From: CAZOOA01 sp964581355
GTDB lineage: Bacteria; Bacillota; Dethiobacteria; DTU022; UBA8154
Length of the DNA stretch: 11,780 nt
Direction: 5' to 3'
Assembly (NCBI GenBank): GCA_964581355.1
Contig: CAZOOA010000084.1
Location: forward strand, 1-11,780
The stretch's first letter is position 1. Every line of letters begins with the position of its first letter. Position numbers and translations under genes: made by a program. Shown in pieces: positions 1 through 6,580 of the stretch. Below the pieces are notes generated by a model. The model was given only the letters and a program-made list of their open reading frames with translations. It searched no databases and had not been told where the DNA came from.

Positions 1-40
1 GAAGGAAGGAAGGAAGGAAGGAAGGAAGGAAGGAAGGAAG
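1..40. repeat. (GAAG)10 tetranucleotide microsatellite
   Basis: Ten uninterrupted GAAG units run from the first base of the window, so the tract may extend further upstream. It ends 71 bp before the ATG of the metallo-beta-lactamase gene. Perfect tetranucleotide tracts of this length are slippage-prone, and here the tract lies in a leader or promoter position rather than inside a recognisable gene. Confidence 0.9.
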
Positions 41-41
41 A

Positions 42-55
42 ACAGGTCTGCCTGT
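42..55 (+). other. Short inverted repeat upstream of the MBL gene
   Basis: ACAGG (42-46) and CCTGT (51-55) can form a 5-bp stem with a TCTG loop directly after the GAAG tract. No T-run follows, so it is a weak terminator candidate. It may be a small leader hairpin or chance. Confidence 0.3.
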
Positions 56-111
56 AGAATTTCTATTAAGAAGGAATTTTCTTGAAACTGATTTCAGGAG
101 GGATCTGGAAC

Positions 112-759
112 ATGAGCAGCGGAGAAAAAATTATCGATACCGAAAAGATGCTTGTTAAAAGATTAACCCTGGGACCCCTGGGCACCAATGCATACGTGGT
201 TGTCTGCCGACAAACAAACCAGAGCGCCCTGGTGGATGCCCCTGCAGAAGCAAAAACCCTGCAGCAGGAGCTCCAAGACACCTCCCCGCGCTATATCCTG
301 CTTACACACAGCCACCCCGACCATGTCGGCGCCCTGACGGAAATGAAAGAGAAGCTGGATGTTCCCCTGGGAGCTCACCGGGAAGAAGGGGCAAACCTGC
401 CTGTAACCCCGGATTTTACCCTGGACGAAGGAGAAACCATCATCGTGGGCAACCTGCAGCTGAGCGTGCTCCACACCCCGGGGCACACGCCGGGCAGCAT
501 TTGTTTCCGGGTGGGAGACGTGCTGCTGGCCGGGGACACCCTGTTTCCCGGCGGGCCGGGGAAGACCTTCTCCCCGGAAGGGTTTCAGCAGATCCTCGAC
601 TCCATTACCCAAAAAATCTTTACCCTTCCCGGGGAAACCCTGGTTATGCCCGGCCACGGGGATCCCACCAAAGTGGAAAAAGCCCGGGAAGACTACCAGG
701 TGTTTGCTGCCAAAACCCGGCCGGAGGGCCTCTACGGGGACGTGGAATGGCTGTCCTGA
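112..759 (+). CDS. Metallo-beta-lactamase fold hydrolase, glyoxalase II-like
   Basis: This 215-residue protein is a single-domain MBL-fold hydrolase of the GloB/YcbL type, the family that hydrolyses thioesters such as S-lactoyl-thiol conjugates. The di-metal site is complete: THSHPDH at residues 65-71, HTPGH with H125, AGDT with D142 and PGHG with H182. No signal peptide is visible, so it is probably cytoplasmic. I chose the ATG at 112 because AGGAGGG (96-102) lies 9 nt upstream; an in-frame TTG at 82 has poorer spacing. It converges with the mshB-like gene and is therefore not in that operon. The substrate cannot be read from sequence. A role in clearing thiol conjugates made by the neighbouring pathway is inference; sulfur-carrier or generic thioester hydrolase functions are equally possible. 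Confidence 0.9.
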   Translation: MSSGEKIIDTEKMLVKRLTLGPLGTNAYVVVCRQTNQSALVDAPAEAKTLQQELQDTSPRYILLTHSHPDHVGALTEMKEKLDVPLGAHREEGANLPVTPDFTLDEGETIIVGNLQLSVLHTPGHTPGSICFRVGDVLLAGDTLFPGGPGKTFSPEGFQQILDSITQKIFTLPGETLVMPGHGDPTKVEKAREDYQVFAAKTRPEGLYGDVEWLS

Positions 760-765
760 TCAATT

Positions 766-886
766 AAGACATCCACGGCCCAACAAAGCTGGGACACCAT
801 CTGAAGGAAGATAATGCGCGGCCAGCGTTTTCATGAGCAAGAATTATATGCAACGATGCAACGGTCACTATTTTCAGAGCAGTTAG
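766..886. repeat. Diverged dispersed repeat, copy A
   Basis: This convergent intergenic stretch matches 6581-6687 in a series of ordered blocks. They are AAGAC, a CAAAGC/GGG/CACCAT block that forms a small hairpin, TGAAGGA, AGAATTATATG and CTATTTTCAG(A/G)GCAG. The two copies differ by substitutions and small gaps. It lacks a coding frame and may be a decayed mobile-element end or MITE-like sequence, or a structured RNA element. I do not recognise the family. Confidence 0.55.
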
Positions 887-972
887 GTTTTTGCTTCCCG
901 GCCCCGGCCCAGAGGGCTTAAATAACTGCAGAAAAAGGTGCAAACAGGAAAAGGAAATAGTAACAGCCGACG

Positions 973-1680
973 CTACCACCATATATCGATACAGTGGTAA
1001 TTTTCGCCCAGCTGGAACGGCTCTTTTTCGGCCGCCAGTTGGGCTCTTTTATACAGCCACGCTTCGATTTTTTCCAACTTGTGGCCCTGGATCTGGCTCC
1101 GGTGGCACTTCAGGGCTTCGATTTTCCGTTCAAAGGTGGAGGAAATATCGAAGCAGCAGTTGGGGTCCTCAGTGCCCCAGAGATAAACTTGTTCCGTCCG
1201 GTGGGGCTCCAGGCCTTCATCCAGGAGTTCTGGATAGGACAGGTTATCGCGGGCAAAAGGATAAATGGCGTCCAGGACCACCTGGCCGGTAATGCGGTGA
1301 TCACGGTGCCAGGGATACCGGCGAAAGGGATCGACCGTCACCACCGCCTGGGGCCGGAACCGCCTGATCAGCCGGACCAGCTCCTTGCGAAATTCAGGGG
1401 TATCTTCCAGGCCCTGGTCCGGGTAGCCCATAAAGACGGTCTCTTCCACTCCCAAAAGGTCTGCCGCTTCCAACTGCTCCTGTTTTCTTCTCTGGGCCAA
1501 CTCCCGGAGGTCCGTCCGGGTGTCACTACTGCCTTTATCGCCGTTGGTCGTCAAGACAAAGACGACCTTTTTCCCTTCCCGGGTCCACCGGGCCACGGTC
1601 CCGGCGGCATTAATTTCCGCATCATCAGGGTGCGGTATTACCACCATGACCTGCTCCCGGGCTGACTCATGTTCCGTCAC
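973..1680 (-). CDS. mshB: PIG-L/LmbE family N-acetylglucosaminyl deacetylase, MshB/BshB-like
   Basis: PIG-L family zinc deacetylases remove acetyl from GlcNAc conjugates, for example GlcNAc-inositol in mycothiol (MshB) or GlcNAc-malate in bacillithiol (BshB) synthesis. From GTG 1680 the protein is 235 residues. It shows the metal and catalytic motif HPDDAE at residues 17-22 and a second HRDH motif at 125-128; the known ligands in the family are the first His, the second Asp and the last His. The body also resembles BshB (FDIS followed by KIEAL at 178-190). The start at 1680 is preferred over ATG 1695 because GGAGGGG lies 6 nt before the GTG, while only A/T-rich sequence precedes the ATG. The gene overlaps the end of the glycosyltransferase by 14 bp, which suggests translational coupling. 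An inositol-linked substrate is inferred from neighbouring Ino1 and the MshA-like enzyme. It could also act as an Mca-type conjugate amidase. Confidence 0.88.
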   Translation of the reverse strand: MTEHESAREQVMVVIPHPDDAEINAAGTVARWTREGKKVVFVLTTNGDKGSSDTRTDLRELAQRRKQEQLEAADLLGVEETVFMGYPDQGLEDTPEFRKELVRLIRRFRPQAVVTVDPFRRYPWHRDHRITGQVVLDAIYPFARDNLSYPELLDEGLEPHRTEQVYLWGTEDPNCCFDISSTFERKIEALKCHRSQIQGHKLEKIEAWLYKRAQLAAEKEPFQLGENYHCIDIWW

Positions 1681-2950
1681 GTTTTTCCCCTCCATCTATT
1701 TTTTTGATCTTATTTTTTTCATCCCTTATTATTATTTCTCTGCACGGTTCTGCCATGACTTCCCGGCACGTTTTCCTTACCTGGCGGGCGATTGTTGGCC
1801 AGCCGTAGCGGGTTACCCTTTCCCGGACTGCGAGTGGGTCGAATCGCTCCGGGCAGGTAAAAACCTGCTCCATACAGGATACCAGCTCATCTGCTGCATC
1901 AACAGGGACAAGATAGCCTGTTTCACCCGGGTCGATAACGGCTGCCAGTTCGCCAACATCGGTGGCCACAACAGGTGTGCCGCAGGCCATGGCCTCCAGG
2001 GCTGCCAGGCCGAAACTCTCATAATAGGAAGGAACCACTAAGAGGTCGGCCGCACTGTAGTAGCAAGGCAGCTGTTCGTGCTTCACGGCACCCAAAAATG
2101 TGACGGGGCAGGAAAGCTGCAGCTGGCGGCAAAACTGCTCCATCTCTGCCACTTCTTCTTTGCCTCCGCCTACCACCAGCAGCCGGAAGGAGACAGGGGA
2201 CTTGGTTCGGCCCAGGGCTTGTAGCAGCCCCTTAAGTCCTTTGATCGGGTCCAGGCGGCCCACGTAAAGGGCCAGCTGCTCCTTTCGGCTCAAGCCCAGC
2301 TGTTCCCGCGCCGCCTGTTTTTCGCCGGGCTGAAACCGTTCCAGGTTGACACCGCAGGGGATGACACGGACTGTTTCAGGGCAGGCGTCATAATGAAAAA
2401 GAAGTTGATTTTTTTCTTTTTCCGTCGGCACCAGGACCCGGGCAGCGCTGCGGGCCAGCCGGTTTTCAGCCTCTAACCTGCCGGCAGGCTCAGGGCTGCC
2501 GATGCCCGCCGCATCCTTGACTGCAGCCAGGGTATGGAACATCACCAGGTGGGGGACCTGCCAGTTTTCCGCCAGGATCTCGCCGGCCAACCCGGAAATC
2601 CAGTAGTGGCTGAAAACCAGGTGGTAGCAAGCCCCCTGGGCCTGTTGGAAGTCTTCCACCCCCCGGACAAACTCCGGCAGGAACCCGGTGATCTCTTCCT
2701 TGCCCAGGGGCTGCAGCGGACCCGCTTTCACCTGCACCAGGCGCACCCCTGAGGCCAGCTCCTCGGGATTCCCCTCTGCCCGGGCAACGGTGCTGCGGGT
2801 AAAAAGATCCACCTGCCAGCCCATTTTCCCCAGCTGGCTGGAAAGCTCCCTTAGATATGTACTCATGCCACCGGTATCTTTCTCGCCCAGGTCCCCCGCC
2901 GGGGAACTGTGGACGCTGAGCATGGCTGCCCTCAAAGCGTTGTTTTCCAA
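1667..2950 (-). CDS. mshA: GT4 glycosyltransferase, MshA-like (inositol-3-phosphate GlcNAc transferase)
   Basis: This 427-residue GT-B enzyme most resembles MshA, which transfers GlcNAc from UDP-GlcNAc to 1L-myo-inositol 1-phosphate. The N-terminal half has LSVHSSP (11-17), DTGGM (25-29), SHYWISG (114-120) and HTLAAVK (139-145). These follow the MshA pattern rather than that of a generic GT4 enzyme. The C-terminal half has VGRLDPIKG (230-238) and the GT4 EX7E motif ESFGLAALE (311-319). K84, Y116, T140 and R158 align by eye with the residues reported to hold the inositol phosphate in Corynebacterium MshA. The TTG at 2950 is used because AGGGGGGT lies about 9 nt upstream. ATG 2923 would cut into the first beta strand. 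A basic tail (about 409-424) overlaps the deacetylase start. A sucrose-phosphate-synthase-like or lipid inositol acceptor is the main alternative. Confidence 0.85.
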   Translation of the reverse strand: MENNALRAAMLSVHSSPAGDLGEKDTGGMSTYLRELSSQLGKMGWQVDLFTRSTVARAEGNPEELASGVRLVQVKAGPLQPLGKEEITGFLPEFVRGVEDFQQAQGACYHLVFSHYWISGLAGEILAENWQVPHLVMFHTLAAVKDAAGIGSPEPAGRLEAENRLARSAARVLVPTEKEKNQLLFHYDACPETVRVIPCGVNLERFQPGEKQAAREQLGLSRKEQLALYVGRLDPIKGLKGLLQALGRTKSPVSFRLLVVGGGKEEVAEMEQFCRQLQLSCPVTFLGAVKHEQLPCYYSAADLLVVPSYYESFGLAALEAMACGTPVVATDVGELAAVIDPGETGYLVPVDAADELVSCMEQVFTCPERFDPLAVRERVTRYGWPTIARQVRKTCREVMAEPCREIIIRDEKNKIKKIDGGEKRDGT

Positions 2951-3026
2951 AGTCGGTTACCCCCCTGGAGAAATTTCACTTCGTGCCCGCGCAGCCCCTG
3001 CCCTTTAAACTGAGGCGGGGGACCTG

Positions 3027-4067
3027 TTATCCTCCCGGATAGATTTTACCCTGCGCACAACCAGGGGAGGAGATTAAAGTTACTGTACATTTATACAGCG
3101 GCACCTCTTTCCCTCCCAGGCGGTGTTTAAAGATTTCCCGGCCCTTTAAAAAATCAAAAACCTGCCGCTGCTGCTCAATGCTTCGTTGAACCAAAAAAAT
3201 TTTGGTCATCAAGCCGGCGCTAATGGAGCGATAGTCCGGGTCATGACCGCTGTTATACAGGTAAACCCGCCCGTTGTGCACAAAATGCAGCGTCATCCCG
3301 GCCGGTTTGGCATCTAACTCCAGCAGACCCAGGCGGAGCACCCCCTCCCGGGACATCCTTTCGATCATCAGGTCAAAAAACTGTTCCCGTGCCGGGGTCA
3401 AAAATGCCGCTTTGTCTTCCCTGCTCCGAACAAACAGGTCAAAAAAAGTTTGCAGCCATGCGGGAGTGATCTCTGCACCCTGCAGCTCCCTGAAGTGGGC
3501 ATCGGCGGCGGCATGGATCTTCCTTAGCTTGCGCCGGATTTCGTGTCGCTGTTTTTTACTCAGGGCTTTTAAGTAGGCTTCCCAGTCGGGGTAAAGGTCC
3601 ATCTCGAACGTAACGTCTTTTTCTTCCCAGGAAGCTTCCAGGTTCTGGCTCTCTTGAAGCAGGGAAGAAAGTCCGCTGTACGCAGCAGAATCCTTCCGCA
3701 ACAGCCCCAGTTCCAGCTTTTGAACGCCCTGCCGGGACAGATCCTCCAGCAGGGCAGACCAGGTTAAAGCTTCCCTGCCGGCCACAGCCGGCAGGTCCAG
3801 GTAATCGCAGACATCTTCGCTGCCCAGCAGCCACGCCGTCTCATCTTTGATATACAAGGGAGCAATCCCGCAGAGACGGTCATGTTCCCACAGGGAACGC
3901 AAATACAGGTCCCCGCCGGGATGCAGCGTTTCCCACCATGTTTCCAGCCAGGCCGGCAGGACAAACAGGGCCTGCCAGCGCAGCTCAGGACCATGGTCCC
4001 GCCAGAGATTCTTTAAGCTGTCAAAGGTTTCTTCCTTGATTTTCAGATGCAATCCTGCAGAATACAA
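3027..4067 (-). CDS. GNAT_6 (CelD/BioF2-like, FemAB superfamily) acyl/aminoacyl transferase of unknown role
   Basis: The product is about 346 residues and carries a C-terminal Acetyltransf_6 (PF13480-type) domain. The signature LSKKQRHEIRRKLRK (about 171-185 counted from TTG 4073) is followed by YLYNSGHDPDYR and FDFLKGREIFK, both typical of this family. Members are double-GNAT relatives of FemAB, which takes amino acids from aminoacyl-tRNA. No signal peptide or membrane segment is seen. TTG 4067 is preferred because AAGGAAGG lies 7 nt upstream; TTG 4073 touches the Shine-Dalgarno. It sits between ino1 and the mshA-like gene, in the block where a mycothiol pathway would need MshC, which is not there. 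A role in adding cysteine to GlcN-inositol is a hypothesis. N-acylation of a glycan or another metabolite is the conservative reading. Confidence 0.8.
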   Translation of the reverse strand: MYSAGLHLKIKEETFDSLKNLWRDHGPELRWQALFVLPAWLETWWETLHPGGDLYLRSLWEHDRLCGIAPLYIKDETAWLLGSEDVCDYLDLPAVAGREALTWSALLEDLSRQGVQKLELGLLRKDSAAYSGLSSLLQESQNLEASWEEKDVTFEMDLYPDWEAYLKALSKKQRHEIRRKLRKIHAAADAHFRELQGAEITPAWLQTFFDLFVRSREDKAAFLTPAREQFFDLMIERMSREGVLRLGLLELDAKPAGMTLHFVHNGRVYLYNSGHDPDYRSISAGLMTKIFLVQRSIEQQRQVFDFLKGREIFKHRLGGKEVPLYKCTVTLISSPGCAQGKIYPGG

Positions 4068-4125
4068 CAGCAACCCTTCCTTAAAATGAAGTAATTAAAA
4101 TAACATAATTGCGATCCAAATTTTG

Positions 4126-5226
4126 TCATCGTTCCCGAGAACCTTGGATATACTCCCGGACCATGGCCGTGGCTTCACTGTCGCTAAACTGTTCCGGGGG
4201 CGATTTCATGGAATAAGCGGAAATGGAGGTCAAGACACCGCTGCTCCCCCGGTCCAGGGCCAGCTTCATGCAGCGGAGGGCATCGACCATTACACCGCCG
4301 CTATTAGGGGAGTCTTCAACGGAAAGTTTTACCTCCAGAGTGACAGGAGTACCGCCAAACCCCCGCCCTTCCATGCGGATGTGACAAATTTTGTTGTCTT
4401 TCAGCCAGGGTATGTAATCGCTGGGACCTACATGGATGTTTTCCGGCGGCAGCGGCCTGGAGAGCTCTGCCTGGACCGATTGGGTTTTGGACTTCTTTTT
4501 CGTTGTCAGGCGCTGCTGGTTCAGCATGTTCAAAAAATCTGTGTTGCCCCCAAAGTTGAGCTGGTAACAGCGGTCCAGGCGCACACCGCGGTTTTCAAAC
4601 AGCCGGGCCAGGGTGCGGTGGATAACCGTGGCCCCCAGCTGCCCTTTTACATCATCACCGATCAGGGGTAATTTTTTCTGCTCAAAGGCCTTAGCCCACG
4701 CCGGGTCAGAGGCGATAAAAACAGGCATGGCGTTAATCAAGCCCACTCCCGCTTCCAGGCTGGCTTCGGCATAATACCGGGCAGCCTTCTCAGAACCCAC
4801 AGGCAGGTAATTGATCATGATTTCTGCGCCGCTTTCCTGCAACGTTTGCACCACCTGGCAGGGTTCCCGGTCGGCCACCAGGGGGCCTTCTGTTTCCCCG
4901 GTACAGTGGTCCACTGTCTCACCGACTCCATCCAGGACCTGCCCCATCTGTACTTGTACCGGGTAATCAGGCAGATCACCGTAGAAAATCTCCGTACAGT
5001 TCGGCGGAGCAAAAACAGCCTCTCTCAGGCTTTTCCCCACTTTGCGCCGGTCTATATCAAAGGCGGCAACTACTTCAATGTCGCCCGGCCTGTAACCCCC
5101 CAGGTCATCGTTTAACAACCCTATGGCCTCTTCATCTTCCGGCAGATTCCTGTACATTTCTATGCCTTGCAGTAGTGCGCTGGCACAATTCCCAACACCG
5201 ACAATTGCAATTTTTATCTTTGACAC
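4126..5226 (-). CDS. ino1: Inositol-3-phosphate synthase (Ino1, actinobacterial/archaeal type)
   Basis: This NAD-dependent enzyme converts glucose-6-phosphate to 1D-myo-inositol 3-phosphate, the committed step to inositol compounds. The 366-residue protein has an N-terminal Rossmann motif VGVGNCASALLQG (9-21). Family signatures follow: NYLPVGSEKA (139-148), IGDDVKGQLGAT (189-200), LNFGGNTDFLNM (223-234), SKTQ (246-249), DSPNSGG (305-311) and KSPPEQ (341-346). These match the short prokaryotic Ino1 form closely. Start is GTG 5226, the only suitable codon; an excellent AAAGGAGGT (5239-5247) lies 12 nt upstream, a long spacing. It is followed 58 bp downstream by the GNAT_6 gene. Next to an MshA-like transferase its product is most simply the glycosyl acceptor. 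Inositol phospholipid or compatible-solute synthesis is possible but has no partner gene in view. Confidence 0.95.
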   Translation of the reverse strand: MSKIKIAIVGVGNCASALLQGIEMYRNLPEDEEAIGLLNDDLGGYRPGDIEVVAAFDIDRRKVGKSLREAVFAPPNCTEIFYGDLPDYPVQVQMGQVLDGVGETVDHCTGETEGPLVADREPCQVVQTLQESGAEIMINYLPVGSEKAARYYAEASLEAGVGLINAMPVFIASDPAWAKAFEQKKLPLIGDDVKGQLGATVIHRTLARLFENRGVRLDRCYQLNFGGNTDFLNMLNQQRLTTKKKSKTQSVQAELSRPLPPENIHVGPSDYIPWLKDNKICHIRMEGRGFGGTPVTLEVKLSVEDSPNSGGVMVDALRCMKLALDRGSSGVLTSISAYSMKSPPEQFSDSEATAMVREYIQGSRER

Positions 5227-5382
5227 AGTTTCACTGCTACCTCCTTTGGCGGGTAATTTTGCGGCTTTGTTTATTGTTAACGGACACGCTTCATTTCAGC
5301 CCAAAGCCATCTGCACCGATCCATCCTGCCCGGAAATTGCGTTATTCTGTTCGGTCCTGCCTCCTTGCTCTTTGGTGCTTGC

Positions 5383-6333
5383 TTAAGCCAGAGAGCGCTC
5401 AAACCACAATGTCTCCGACCAAACCCTGAATCCCGAGGAAAAGTATAGTCGACAGGCAGGGGTATTGCTGCAGTCGGTAGTTAATTCTACCACGTTTTTG
5501 CCCTGCTGGCATAAAGAAAATACCCCCGCCTGAAGGACTGCGCCGGCCAGACCGTTGCCCCGCTGTTCAGGGACTACGCCCAGCATATGGATCCTGCCCT
5601 TCTGCCCCCGGGGGTCAGTCCGGTTCCAGCAGTAAGCGATGGGGTCTTCTCCCTGGAATAACACGACCACATCGCCCATGGAATTGCCTTCCAGGGAGGT
5701 CTGATAGCAGATATCTTCCACCGTGTTGGGGTTATAGCCCCAGGTTCCTGTAAAACAGCGGTTTTGCAGCCTGGCCAAAAGGGCCTCTTCCCCGGGCTGC
5801 AGGGAGCGCAGGGACAAGCTGCTGCCGGCAGCATCCTGGATTTCCGGGCCAGCCCCTTCGGGACAGACCCAGCCTGTCCTGGCCCGCAGCTCCCAAAACG
5901 AGCGCACAGGCGAAAAACCCAACCGGGACAGCACTTCCTGCCCCGCCCGGTTGAACCGGGCCACGTTGACATGGGCCACATGGGCCCCCTGGCCGGCAGC
6001 CTGCCTGCAGGCCTGCTCCACAAACCTGGAAGCCAGCTTTTTCCGCCGGTGCAGGGGATGAACCAGCCCGGAAAGCACAACCCGCTTGATGGCTTTTTCC
6101 GGGGCCATTTCCAAAAGCGCAGCAATCTCACCCGGGTTTTTCTTGTTTTCCACCACCAGCATATCTTCTTCCGGGCTGAACCGGGGATCGCGAAAACGTT
6201 CCTGCAGCTGGGCAGAAGAAGGGTAAAGGCCGGAACGTTCACTTATCTCTGTCTCCCGGTAAAGTTTAAGCAAGCCCTTAAAATCTTCCTGGCGGTACTT
6301 TCTAATCACATAACCTGCTTGTTGTAACAACAT
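5383..6333 (-). CDS. mshD: Double-GNAT acetyltransferase, MshD-like (mycothiol synthase-like)
   Basis: The 316-residue protein has two tandem GNAT domains, about 7-150 and 173-313, the architecture and length of mycothiol synthase MshD, which acetylates Cys-GlcN-inositol with acetyl-CoA. The C-terminal domain keeps a canonical acetyl-CoA loop, VVPEQRGNGLA (253-263). The N-terminal equivalent, VHPLHRRKKLA (91-101), is degenerate, in line with MshD, where the C-terminal domain is the catalytic one. Further MshD-like stretches are AYCWNRTDP (233-241), RIHMLGV (247-253) and a terminal LYFSSGFRV (296-304). ATG 6333 is supported by AGAGGAG 7 nt upstream. It is the first gene of the block, 156 bp before ino1. 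Double-GNAT proteins have other substrates, so the assignment depends largely on its neighbours ino1, mshA-like and mshB-like. Confidence 0.8.
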   Translation of the reverse strand: MLLQQAGYVIRKYRQEDFKGLLKLYRETEISERSGLYPSSAQLQERFRDPRFSPEEDMLVVENKKNPGEIAALLEMAPEKAIKRVVLSGLVHPLHRRKKLASRFVEQACRQAAGQGAHVAHVNVARFNRAGQEVLSRLGFSPVRSFWELRARTGWVCPEGAGPEIQDAAGSSLSLRSLQPGEEALLARLQNRCFTGTWGYNPNTVEDICYQTSLEGNSMGDVVVLFQGEDPIAYCWNRTDPRGQKGRIHMLGVVPEQRGNGLAGAVLQAGVFSLCQQGKNVVELTTDCSNTPACRLYFSSGFRVWSETLWFERSLA

Positions 6334-6381
6334 CTACCGGCTCCTCTGTTAAAACGAATTTGCAACCTGTTATCCTGTCGC

Positions 6382-6420
6382 AAAAAGGTAGTTGCTGACA
6401 CATCCTGCTGTAATACTACC
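6382..6420 (-). other. Leader stem followed by a T-run (possible attenuator)
   Basis: Read on the minus strand, GGTAGT (6420-6415) can pair with ACTACC (6392-6387), and five T residues follow at once. The structure lies between the proposed promoter and start of the mshD-like gene. The 6-bp stem and 22-nt loop are weak for an intrinsic terminator, so an attenuator is only a possibility. Confidence 0.3.
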
Positions 6421-6427
6421 ATCTCCC

Positions 6428-6456
6428 ATTATAATAAAGTATTCTCCAGAAGGAAA
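6428..6456 (-). promoter_or_regulatory. Candidate sigma-A promoter for the thiol gene block
   Basis: On the minus strand a perfect TATAAT (6433-6428) lies about 95 bp upstream of the mshD-like ATG. A poor -35 match, TTTCCT (6456-6451), is at 17-bp spacing. The AGGAA-ACG-TTCCT inverted repeat (6450-6462) overlaps the -35 and could be an operator. The -10 is convincing, the -35 is not. Confidence 0.4.
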
Positions 6457-6474
6457 CGTTCCTGCAAAATTTTT

Positions 6475-6505
6475 TTGGGCTGTTGGGGCCCGCTTGTGAT
6501 AAAAT
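6475..6505 (+). promoter_or_regulatory. Weak candidate plus-strand promoter
   Basis: TTGGGC (6475-6480) and a GATAAA/TAAAAT-type -10 (6498-6505) preceded by TG are 17 bp apart and follow an A/T-rich run. This could drive transcription toward the PH-domain gene, with a leader of about 280 nt through the direct repeats and repeat copy B. Confidence 0.3.
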
Positions 6506-6546
6506 AGTGTGGTGAGCATGGGTTGAGAAATGGAAAAATACTACCA

Positions 6547-6576
6547 TCATTCAAGTTCATTCAAGTCGTCATTCAT
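6547..6576 (+). repeat. Tandem TCATTCAAGT repeat
   Basis: TCATTCAAGT occurs twice head to tail (6547-6556 and 6557-6566). After two bases a third, partial copy begins (TCATTCATTG, 6569-6578), running up to repeat copy B. The 10-12 bp period places the copies on one face of the helix, as expected for regulator binding, but slippage duplication is also possible. Confidence 0.7.
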
Positions 6577-6580
6577 TGAC

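Noticed and set aside
163..657. Minus-strand open frame of 164 codons opposite the MBL gene
   Set aside because: Antisense to conserved MBL motifs and without recognisable features.
994..1665. Plus-strand open frame of 223 codons opposite the deacetylase
   Set aside because: Antisense shadow of a clear PIG-L protein, with no ribosome binding site or family features.
973..2950. Reading the GT4/PIG-L pair as bacillithiol bshA/bshB
   Set aside because: The GT4 motifs follow MshA more closely, Ino1 and a double-GNAT are in the same block, and no BshC-like protein is present. It is kept as the alternative, not excluded.
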